The notes below the pieces were generated by a model. That model did no database searches. It saw only the letters and a list, made by a program, of their open reading frames with translations, and was not told the DNA's origin. DNA of 20,290 nt from an uncultured Candidatus Saccharibacteria bacterium (GTDB taxonomy: Bacteria > Patescibacteriota > Saccharimonadia > Saccharimonadales > Saccharimonadaceae): assembly GCA_938041555.1 (NCBI GenBank), contig CALIAC010000014.1:1-20290 (forward strand). Reading direction: 5' to 3'. A program made the position numbers and the translations under genes. Shown piece after piece: positions 7,022-12,955 of the stretch (within the stretch, counting starts at the first letter, position 1; the number at the start of each line of letters is the position of its first letter).

Positions 7022-7044
7022 TCTAGTGCATAGTATACACTAGA
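7022..7044 (-). promoter_or_regulatory. def promoter framed by an inverted repeat
   Basis: The minus strand has TATACT (7037-7032) preceded by a TG extension. Perfect 7-bp arms TCTAGTG (7022-7028) and CACTAGA (7038-7044) flank the box with a 9-base spacer. A protein bound to this dyad would cover the -10; alternatively the symmetry is chance. Confidence 0.45.
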
Positions 7045-7097
7045 GTAGCTATCAAAAGCTATTTTATCTTTTTCCGTTTTGTAATATAGTTTTGTCT

Positions 7098-7592
7098 ATG
7101 GTATACAATATATCATCTTCCTTTCAGTATGGCGGCAAAACCATTTTTGTTTCTTGGTGTACTATACGACAAAAATCTGCTATACCCGATCTCCCCTGGC
7201 AACAAGTCTATACGATCGGTAATTTAGCTGGCTCCGTTCCGCTCGTCTATAATGCGGTCAAGAAGAGCTATAATCTCCCTGGCGGTAAAACTGAATCTGG
7301 AGAGACAATTGAGCAAACCATCACACGAGAGATGATAGAAGAGTGTAATATGCGCGTTATTGAATGGCAACCACTCGGATATCAATGCTGTCTTGAGCCA
7401 AACGGCACGCGCGTATACCAGTTTCGTGTCTATACAAAGCTCGAGAAAATTGGCGAGTTTACTCACGATCCTGGTGGTGATATCACTGCGCATACCCTTG
7501 TTGATATCAATGACGTAAACCACATCATTGGCCAAGGAGATATTGGAGCATGTATGATTCAACAAGCGAAACGGTATTTTTCTAATACCTAA
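7098..7592 (+). CDS. Nudix hydrolase
   Basis: 164 residues from the ATG at 7098. A Nudix box runs from G63: G-KTESG-E-TIEQTIT-REMIEECNM, matching Gx5Ex7REUxEExGU except that the late Gly is Asn. It therefore should hydrolyse a nucleoside-diphosphate-linked compound, but the substrate cannot be assigned. A TTG six bases upstream would add two residues. I prefer the ATG because TATAGT (7085-7090) ends seven bases before it, giving a leaderless transcript like its neighbours. It is divergent from def and converges on the hydrolase with only 19 bases between. Composition is visibly lower in GC (roughly 43% in sampled stretches) than argGH or uvrA, hinting at acquisition together with the next gene. 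Confidence 0.85.
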   Translation: MVYNISSSFQYGGKTIFVSWCTIRQKSAIPDLPWQQVYTIGNLAGSVPLVYNAVKKSYNLPGGKTESGETIEQTITREMIEECNMRVIEWQPLGYQCCLEPNGTRVYQFRVYTKLEKIGEFTHDPGGDITAHTLVDINDVNHIIGQGDIGACMIQQAKRYFSNT

Positions 7593-7611
7593 TCACACTA
7601 GATATTTATGC

Positions 7612-8670
7612 CTACTGCTCGTTGTCTTTCGTCCACGAGTCAAGCTGTTTGAGAAGAATTGCATCACTCTGTGTTTTCGCTGTTTCGTTTGCGTCATATT
7701 CTCCTCCAGCTCGCATACCACGGATAACAGGTGGGCCGAAAAATACATGGCCAGCATTTGGATATACCTCAAGGCGGCTCGAACGCGGATAATGCTGCTT
7801 GATGGTTTGCGCCATTGTTGCTGATGGCCATACACTATCTTTGCCACCAGCAAACATAAGCAAATTAGCTCTAACATTATTCGTTGGAATAGTAGCCTCT
7901 GATTTATTAGTGGCTCGCTGGATAATGCTCTCATACATAGTCGCAAATTCTCTTGGCCGCCCAATAATCATATCGGTGAAGAACCCTGCCGTCGCCGAAC
8001 CTGATGCATCACTTAATTTTAAGAAGGGTAAGTCCTTACCTTTATACGTCCATGATGACTGTACGTTTGAATAATTCATCGATAGGCCCTGCCATACATA
8101 TGCTGAGGGCGAGTACAATACTAAGTTATCAATATCATTTGGATAATACGAAGCGAGCAGTAGGCCAAGCTCAGCACCCTTCGACGTGCCAATTACTGTT
8201 AGAGGCTTTGGCTGCTGAGTATTCTCCGAGACGTATGCCTTGATATGCTCGAATTGCTCCAGCGGCACACGCATTAATTCTTTTTGGAGATTCCCTTTAC
8301 CGAAGAAATACATTGCAAATACTTCGTAACCATTCAAAGACAATAGAGCTGCCGTATTTGGGCTTACTGATCCTTCGCTACCACCAAATAGTATTATTGA
8401 TCCCTTGTGTTTTATCTGTTGAGGCTTAAAGTGATAGCCATTGATATGCTGGTTGTTGATTGGCGATATCGTTACGCCCGACAAAGAACTCTTTGCAATA
8501 TCATCACGGTTTAACCCCTTGAGATAGCTATGTTGATCATAAGTACGCTGCTTCACCTTAGATAAACGCTCGCCTTCAGCACTATTTACCCAATACAAAA
8601 TACTTATAATGACTACTATCGATATAATCACTATAACTATGCCAAGTAGAACCTTTTTTACTCTTTTCAT
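7612..8670 (-). CDS. Membrane-anchored alpha/beta hydrolase, BAAT/acyl-CoA thioester hydrolase C-terminal type
   Basis: 352 residues. A lysine-rich N-terminus and one hydrophobic helix (about 6-28) form a signal anchor, placing the catalytic domain outside the cytoplasm by the positive-inside rule. The alpha/beta-hydrolase core shows an early GGSEG loop (96-100), nucleophile Ser163 in GTSKG, Asp278 in AGGKDSVWPS and His308 in NAGHVFFGPP, a complete apparent catalytic triad. The spacing and the NAGHVFFGPPVIRG ending match BAAT_C proteins, many of which act on acyl thioesters or esters. The true substrate is unknown; an extracytoplasmic location argues against a simple acyl-CoA role. AAGGAAA precedes the ATG. 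It is AT-rich, especially the anchor segment. Confidence 0.85.
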   Translation of the reverse strand: MKRVKKVLLGIVIVIISIVVIISILYWVNSAEGERLSKVKQRTYDQHSYLKGLNRDDIAKSSLSGVTISPINNQHINGYHFKPQQIKHKGSIILFGGSEGSVSPNTAALLSLNGYEVFAMYFFGKGNLQKELMRVPLEQFEHIKAYVSENTQQPKPLTVIGTSKGAELGLLLASYYPNDIDNLVLYSPSAYVWQGLSMNYSNVQSSWTYKGKDLPFLKLSDASGSATAGFFTDMIIGRPREFATMYESIIQRATNKSEATIPTNNVRANLLMFAGGKDSVWPSATMAQTIKQHYPRSSRLEVYPNAGHVFFGPPVIRGMRAGGEYDANETAKTQSDAILLKQLDSWTKDNEQ

Positions 8671-8714
8671 GACACTATTTCCTTGTTAGTTTTACCTATT
8701 GCTTGTGCCTCTAT

Positions 8715-8723
8715 AGTATACCA
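8715..8723 (-). promoter_or_regulatory. Extended -10 promoter of the BAAT-type hydrolase
   Basis: Minus strand TGG-TATACT, without a convincing -35. It lies about 45 bases upstream of the ATG, so this gene has a real leader and a Shine-Dalgarno, unlike many neighbours. Confidence 0.5.
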
Positions 8724-8840
8724 GATATGTTGTGATTATCTACTTTTTACCTTGCACTCCTACCTAGAGTCATCTGATCCAGCAATAGACAAACCAGCTT
8801 AACGGGCTTGCTGCTAGCGAAAGCAGTGACACTCCATAAC

Positions 8841-8869
8841 AAAAGGACCAACACATCTGTGCTGGTCCT
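8841..8869 (-). terminator. Intrinsic terminator of the perR-trx operon
   Basis: On the minus strand AGGACCA pairs with TGGTCCT (arms 8863-8869 and 8844-8850), with an inner GCAC/GTGT-like extension, and is followed by TTTT. It sits 26 bases after the thioredoxin stop. Confidence 0.85.
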
Positions 8870-8895
8870 GAGGAGGAAATCTGTTAGAGGGTAAA

Positions 8896-9225
8896 TTAGG
8901 CGTCTGCTTGCTGCAGAGCATCGATCAGCACTTGCTTTGGCTTCATGCCGACCAGTTCTGCCACCACAGCACCGCTCTTGAAAATCTTCATATTGGGGAT
9001 ACTCTGCACTTGGTGCTGCAAGGCAAGCGCTGCATTATCTTGGCTTGCTTCGGTATCAACCTTGACGACGTCAAACTCTGTCTCTTCAGCAATCTGCTCA
9101 AGCAGTGGTGCCATTGCGCGGCACGGTGGGCACCACGGTGCCCAAAAGTCGACCAGCACTGGCCGCTCACTCTGGAGAGCGTGTTCCTCAAATTCTTGCT
9201 TGGTAGTGGTATTGTATAGTGCCAT
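8896..9225 (-). CDS. trxA: Thioredoxin with WCPPC active site
   Basis: 109 residues, the normal length of a free cytoplasmic thioredoxin with no signal peptide. Active-site W31-C-P-P-C35 in VDFWAPWCPPC; cis-Pro77 in SIPNMKIF. It reduces protein disulfides. The usual motif is WCGPC; the Gly-to-Pro change should alter the redox potential. The cis-Pro is followed by Asn rather than Thr. The Shine-Dalgarno AAGGAG (9233-9238) overlaps the stop codon of the upstream PerR-like gene, so the two are co-transcribed and coupled, and the gene ends at a strong terminator. Placement behind a peroxide-sensor-like regulator implies induction under oxidative stress. Confidence 0.95.
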   Translation of the reverse strand: MALYNTTTKQEFEEHALQSERPVLVDFWAPWCPPCRAMAPLLEQIAEETEFDVVKVDTEASQDNAALALQHQVQSIPNMKIFKSGAVVAELVGMKPKQVLIDALQQADA

Positions 9226-9236
9226 GATTTTTCTCC

Positions 9237-9638
9237 TTATAAATTATGGTTATCGTGATGACAGGGGTGGCATGTGCCAGTAATGATGAGCGGCCCATCG
9301 ACAAGGCAGTCTGCTACCTGCCGCGCAAGCTCACGCCGCAGTGCTGGCGCGATGGTGATATCGTGCAGGCCGTCGCAGGAGCTGCAGACAAAGTGGTCAT
9401 GCGGCACAGGATTGCTATCGTAGCGCAGGCAGCCATGCTCGGTTGCTGGCGCCAGGCCAATCACCCCATCCGCTTGCAACCGCTGGGTAATGCGGTGCAC
9501 AGTGGTCGCACTGACACGGGGGTAGTCGTGGCGTAGTGCGGCCGCAATCTCGGCGTTGGTAGCATGTTGCAGCTGGCGAAGAATCACGATCACCCGATCG
9601 GTGTATTTCGTCGTCCGGCGTTGCACTACTTGCTCCAT
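9237..9638 (-). CDS. perR: Fur-family regulator, PerR-like
   Basis: 133 residues. The N-terminal winged helix includes the recognition segment VSATTVHRITQRL. All five residues matching the PerR regulatory metal site can be aligned: H25 (QHATNAEIA), D74 (RYD), H80 and H82 (PHDHFVC), and D93 (GLHDI). The structural zinc site is also present: C85/C88 and C123/C126. Asp rather than Glu at the D93 position favours PerR over Fur. It probably represses its own operon and releases on peroxide-driven His oxidation. I chose the ATG at 9638, not the one at 9656, because a -10 box (TACAAT) ends six bases upstream of 9638 and the longer start would lie inside the promoter. Zur or another family member is the main alternative. 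Confidence 0.88.
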   Translation of the reverse strand: MEQVVQRRTTKYTDRVIVILRQLQHATNAEIAAALRHDYPRVSATTVHRITQRLQADGVIGLAPATEHGCLRYDSNPVPHDHFVCSSCDGLHDITIAPALRRELARQVADCLVDGPLIITGTCHPCHHDNHNL

Positions 9639-9643
9639 GCAGC

Positions 9644-9673
9644 TATTGTAATTCATTTACAATAAAAAGACAA
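9644..9673 (-). promoter_or_regulatory. perR promoter with overlapping palindromic operator
   Basis: On the minus strand: -35 TTGTCT (9673-9668), 17-base spacer, -10 TACAAT (9650-9645). Overlapping spacer and -10 is a perfect dyad, ATTGTAA-N5-TTACAAT (9645-9663), extended one more pair to 9644-9664. It resembles AT-rich Per/Fur boxes (TTATAAT-like arms), and its position would block polymerase, so autoregulation by the gene product is likely. Confidence 0.75.
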
Positions 9674-9856
9674 TGCTTTTCTTTGATTATTTTCCAAACC
9701 CTATATGTTCAGTGCGAGCGCCCTTTACTTCTAGTGTTCGTTTTGAGAAGCCAATCCACTCAAAGAAATATCACCTCGTATACTACTAGCATAGGGCTTC
9801 AAAGCCTGAGGTATGAAACTTTTGCAATAGATACTACACCCGAGTCATATTGGTTA

Positions 9857-9865
9857 TGCTATACT
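9857..9865 (+). promoter_or_regulatory. Extended -10 promoter of the SDR gene
   Basis: TGC-TATACT ending six bases before the ATG at 9872; no -35 of note. It implies a leaderless mRNA and decides the start codon. Confidence 0.55.
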
Positions 9866-9871
9866 AATAGC

Positions 9872-10672
9872 ATGACAACATATCCAACTCCCCTGCGCGA
9901 ATTACTGAAACTGACCGGCAAGACGGTGCTCATCACTGGTGCTGCGATGGGCATTGGTAAGGCGATCGCATGGCGTTATGCCGAGGCTGGTGCTGCCCTC
10001 CAGCTCGTTGATCGCGATGGCGACGCACTGCAGCAAACCGCTACCGAGCTGCGCGAGCAATTTGACGCTGCTGTCACAACACACATCGTCGACCTCTCCG
10101 ACAACAGTGCTATCACCGCGCTGTGGCGCGATATCACCCCAACGCCAGATATTCTCATCAACAACGCTGGTATTTTTGCGCCAGTCAAGCTCGCTAATAT
10201 CGACCAGGCAACCTTCGACAAAACAATGCAGATCAACACTCGGGCCGTGCTCACCATGTGTCAAGAAATGATCGCTCGCCGCACAGCACCAGGCACTATC
10301 ATCAACATCAGCTCCATTGAAGCCCTCAAAGGTATGACCTACGACATGACGCTCTACGCCATGAGCAAAGCCAGTGTTCTTGCACTGAGCCGTGGGCTCG
10401 TCAAAGACTTTGGGCGGAGTGGCTGGAAGGTCAATACCATCTTGCCGGGCGGCATCAGCACACCAGGTGCTCAGAAGATGGGGCTTGCGGCGCTCAAGAA
10501 GCTCGACTTCTCCATTATCAAAACTGGCCTCACCTACAACCTCCGCCTTCCCGCCAAGAATCTGGGCCAGCCCGATGACGTTGCCTGCACTGCGCTGTGG
10601 CTTGGTACGCCGATGAGCCAGTATGTTAATGGAGCGGAAATTGTGGTAGATGGTGGATTCCTCGCGGTGTAG
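9872..10672 (+). CDS. Short-chain dehydrogenase/reductase (SDR)
   Basis: 266 residues from the ATG at 9872. It has a classical Rossmann SDR: TGAAMGIG (22-29), NNAG (97-100), catalytic Asn122, Ser148 in NISSIE, and Y162-x3-K166 (YAMSK). D47 after the second strand (LQLVDRDG) favours NAD(H) over NADP(H). The C-terminal VDGGFLAV is typical of FabG-like members, but the substrate (sugar, fatty-acyl or other alcohol) cannot be assigned. An upstream in-frame extension to 9683 has no supporting start signal and runs across the promoter region. The gene stands alone between divergent perR and a downstream terminator. Confidence 0.92.
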   Translation: MTTYPTPLRELLKLTGKTVLITGAAMGIGKAIAWRYAEAGAALQLVDRDGDALQQTATELREQFDAAVTTHIVDLSDNSAITALWRDITPTPDILINNAGIFAPVKLANIDQATFDKTMQINTRAVLTMCQEMIARRTAPGTIINISSIEALKGMTYDMTLYAMSKASVLALSRGLVKDFGRSGWKVNTILPGGISTPGAQKMGLAALKKLDFSIIKTGLTYNLRLPAKNLGQPDDVACTALWLGTPMSQYVNGAEIVVDGGFLAV

Positions 10673-10701
10673 TAGCTGCATAATCACAGCCAGCATAACA
10701 T

Positions 10702-10733
10702 AAGAAACCAGCCTCACATGACTGGTTTCTTTT
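10702..10733 (+). terminator. Intrinsic terminator after the SDR gene
   Basis: A perfect 10-bp stem, AAGAAACCAG (10702-10711) with CTGGTTTCTT (10722-10731), a 10-base loop and a T-run continuing to 10733. On the minus strand the following sequence is a weaker T-run, so it may also serve the convergent L25 gene. Confidence 0.9.
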
Positions 10734-10782
10734 ATGATTGATCGCTCTTGTAAGTGTTGCTAGAGATACCACTCGCTAGGTG

Positions 10783-11481
10783 CTATGCTGCATCATCGTC
10801 GCTACCCTGCTCGGCTGCAACGTCCTCAGCATCTGCGTTTTCGGCAGCACCAGCGGCGGCTTCGTTGGCGGCAGCAAGGGCACTTGGCTCGTAGGCGCTC
10901 GCAATGACGAGATCCTTCACTGTCACGTCGTCATCAGCAGTACCTTCACGGCCATCGTCATGCTCGACCAGTTCAACACCCTCAGGCAATGTAATGTCGC
11001 CCACCGTCACGCGGTCACCTTCGCTAGCCAAGCCAAGCACCGACACATCCAGCGCCTCGGGCAAGTCCATCGGCAAGGCCTTCACCTCAACCTTCTCAAT
11101 TGCTTGCAGCACGACCAGTCCATTCTTCTCAGCCTCAGACTCACCCATGCCAATAAGGCGCACTGGCACTTCTGCCGTAACCGGCTCGTCTGCACGCACT
11201 GCATGCAGGGCAATATGGCGAATCGCGCCCACTCGCGTTGGGTCGTAGTCAATACTCTTGATAAGCGCAATCCGCCGCTTGACCCCTGTCAAATGAATCG
11301 GTGTGTGGCGGCCAGCTGCGACCACAACCTTTGCCACCTCGCCACTCGGTGCCTGCACATCAGCAGCCTCCATACGAGCACCATACACCACCGCTGGCGT
11401 TATGCCTTGGCGGCGCAATTGGCGAACTTTCTTACCGTGAATTGATCGTGTCTCGATCCTTAGTGTTATCTTATCTCCCAT
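10783..11481 (-). CDS. rplY: Ribosomal protein bL25 (TL5/Ctc type)
   Basis: 232 residues. It binds 5S rRNA in the large subunit. The N-terminal L25 domain (about 1-95) contains GKKVRQLRRQGITPAVVYG; the C-terminal TL5 beta domain (about 100-190) contains the LPEALDVSV and GDRVTVGDITLPEGVEL signatures; a low-complexity Ala/Asp/Glu tail (about 195-232) follows. I chose the ATG at 11481 because AAAGGAG stands five bases upstream; a longer frame to 11589 would run through the promoter. The acidic tail is longer than in Thermus TL5 but such tails are common in this family. Confidence 0.95.
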   Translation of the reverse strand: MGDKITLRIETRSIHGKKVRQLRRQGITPAVVYGARMEAADVQAPSGEVAKVVVAAGRHTPIHLTGVKRRIALIKSIDYDPTRVGAIRHIALHAVRADEPVTAEVPVRLIGMGESEAEKNGLVVLQAIEKVEVKALPMDLPEALDVSVLGLASEGDRVTVGDITLPEGVELVEHDDGREGTADDDVTVKDLVIASAYEPSALAAANEAAAGAAENADAEDVAAEQGSDDDAA

Positions 11482-11529
11482 AGTTCTCCTTTCGGATATG
11501 TTTCCGGAGTTAAGTAATATTGCCTCTTT

Positions 11530-11538
11530 AGTATAGCA
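11530..11538 (-). promoter_or_regulatory. Extended -10 promoter of rplY
   Basis: Minus strand TGC-TATACT, with a TTGGCC -35-like hexamer 18 bases upstream. Transcription would leave a leader of about 40 bases. That leader contains CTCC-GGA...TCC-G...GGAG complementarity that could fold over the Shine-Dalgarno. Confidence 0.55.
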
Positions 11539-11593
11539 TTTTTGTGCCAGGTGGGCCAAAAGCAGCACAGAACTCCCTTCCCCGAGCAAAGTA

Positions 11594-11602
11594 TGGTATA
11601 CT
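11594..11602 (+). promoter_or_regulatory. Extended -10 promoter of the DedA gene
   Basis: TGG-TATACT ending eight bases before the ATG at 11611, with no Shine-Dalgarno. It implies a leaderless or nearly leaderless transcript, divergent from rplY. Confidence 0.55.
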
Positions 11603-11610
11603 AAAGCGCG

Positions 11611-12279
11611 ATGGAATCACTTATACATGCAATTACTGGCCTTGGCATTGCCGCGGTTTTGCTTGTGGTCTATGCAGAGTCTGGCCTTTTGATCGGCTTT
11701 GTCTTACCGGGGGACAGCCTCCTCTTTACGGCGGGCTATATGGTGAATCAAGAGATCCTTCGCCTGTTTGGCCACCCACTCAATATTCACCTCTTCGTTG
11801 CAGCGATCGCTCTTATGGCAATCCTTGGCGATAGCACTGGCTATGCCTTTGGCCACAAAGTCGGGCGCAAGCTTTTTCTCAAGCCAAACTCACGCTTTTT
11901 TAAGAAAAAATATCTCGAGCAGGCCGAGCAATTCTACCAAAAGCATGGCTCGCTCACGATTGTGCTGGCACGCTTTGTGCCCATCGTGCGCACCTTTGCC
12001 CCAATCGTGGCGGGTGCAAGCAAGATGCACTACAACACCTTCCTCCTGTTTAACATTGTCGGTGGTGCTCTATGGGCTGCCATCTTCACCTACCTTGGCT
12101 ACTTTGCGGGCGCAATCCTCACCGACGCTGGGGTTAATATTGAGGTCGCTGCAATTATCATCATCCTCATCTCTGTTGCACCGATGGCTATCCATGCGCT
12201 CAAACAAAAATCGACTCGCGATAAGCTCAAGTATCAGTTTTCTGTCCTGCTACGCAAGGGCACGCGGACGAAGAAATAA
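11611..12279 (+). CDS. DedA-family membrane protein (VTT domain)
   Basis: 222 residues, multi-pass. DedA signatures are seen in order: ESGLLIGFVLPGDSLLFTAG near residues 28-47, a GYAFGHKVGRKLF segment after the next helix, and FVPIVRTFAPIVAGASKMHY in the central re-entrant region with conserved Arg and Pro. Helices follow to about residue 195, then a basic cytoplasmic tail ending RTKK. DedA proteins act as lipid or undecaprenyl-phosphate flippases/transporters and support envelope homeostasis. In a lineage with few lipid-synthesis genes, lipid-carrier recycling is a reasonable but unproved role. It is a single-gene unit ending at the terminator near 12320-12350. Confidence 0.94.
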   Translation: MESLIHAITGLGIAAVLLVVYAESGLLIGFVLPGDSLLFTAGYMVNQEILRLFGHPLNIHLFVAAIALMAILGDSTGYAFGHKVGRKLFLKPNSRFFKKKYLEQAEQFYQKHGSLTIVLARFVPIVRTFAPIVAGASKMHYNTFLLFNIVGGALWAAIFTYLGYFAGAILTDAGVNIEVAAIIIILISVAPMAIHALKQKSTRDKLKYQFSVLLRKGTRTKK

Positions 12280-12318
12280 CCTCAGTACATTTTTATTTAG
12301 CACACTATTTGTGTAAAA

Positions 12319-12351
12319 AGTCAGCGTATGAGTAGCTGGCTCTTTTATTTT
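12319..12351. terminator. Bidirectional intrinsic terminator between dedA and the DUF6624 gene
   Basis: AGTCAGC (12319-12325) pairs with GCTGGCT (12335-12341; one G-T pair), flanked by TCTTTTATTTT on the plus side and by TTTTT (complement of 12315-12319) on the minus side. It can stop both converging genes. Confidence 0.75.
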
Positions 12352-12389
12352 GTCTTGTTCGACTATCCGATATTTTTGCCCTATACCTC

Positions 12390-12920
12390 TTATCTAGCAG
12401 CTGGCGGTTCGTCGCCATACATCTGACGAATCTGCTTTTCGTACTCTGCAAATGGCGGCAGACCCATCGCCGCACGGCGCTCATCAAGCCGCTCAGCGTC
12501 TTGAACTGGGTAGAGGCGAAGGGTTTTACCCCGCCCCTGAAACTGCGAGCCATATATCTGCGGCCGACCGCGTAGCAAACACACCCGATCCTCGAGAAAG
12601 GCGATATCGCGCAGCGCGACCTCGCCACGTGGCGCTGCCTTCATCAGCTCAAGGCAGTGCTCCATAAAGTCGATATCTGGCGAATGCTGTAGTAGCAACC
12701 ATGCCGCGGTCGAAGCCTTACTGCCCACCATCCGTAGTGTTGGCCAGCCAATTGCCGCCACAATCGTACGCAAAAATTCAGTCGAGTCAGCATCGAGCGA
12801 TGCATCCCACGCTCCGCCACCGACTAAGTACTGCTGGCGCATCGCTTGATCGCGCTGGGCATAGCGGAGAATAGCGGTGCGATATGATTGCTTATCAGGT
12901 TGTGACTGTTTTGATTTCAT
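12390..12920 (-). CDS. DUF6624-like protein of unknown function
   Basis: 176 residues, soluble, no signal peptide. The core GWPTLRMVGSKASTAAWLLL, then QHSPDIDFMEHCLELM, then LRDIAFLEDRVCLLRGRPQIYGSQ matches the pattern of DUF6624 proteins (Gly-Trp-Pro, a Gln-His pair, a late DRV-x-G-x-x-Q-x-YG motif). The conserved polar residues suggest an enzymatic or ligand-binding site, but no activity is known to me. It starts 35 bases after the uvrA stop without a good Shine-Dalgarno (AAGG is too far upstream), and is probably co-transcribed with uvrA. No link to DNA repair should be assumed. Confidence 0.75.
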   Translation of the reverse strand: MKSKQSQPDKQSYRTAILRYAQRDQAMRQQYLVGGGAWDASLDADSTEFLRTIVAAIGWPTLRMVGSKASTAAWLLLQHSPDIDFMEHCLELMKAAPRGEVALRDIAFLEDRVCLLRGRPQIYGSQFQGRGKTLRLYPVQDAERLDERRAAMGLPPFAEYEKQIRQMYGDEPPAAR

Positions 12921-12955
12921 GTTGGATATTTTGCCTTAGTTTTGACATAGTACTA

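Noticed and set aside
9654..9656. Upstream ATG adding six residues to the PerR-like protein
   Set aside because: It lies inside the palindromic operator between -10 and -35, upstream of the expected transcription start.
9683..9871. 63-residue N-terminal extension of the SDR
   Set aside because: Not SDR-like, lacks a start signal, and runs through the extended -10 promoter at 9857-9865.
10780..11445. Long plus-strand frame opposite rplY
   Set aside because: Cys/His-rich shadow of an Ala/Asp/Glu-rich gene; rplY has clear domains and a Shine-Dalgarno.
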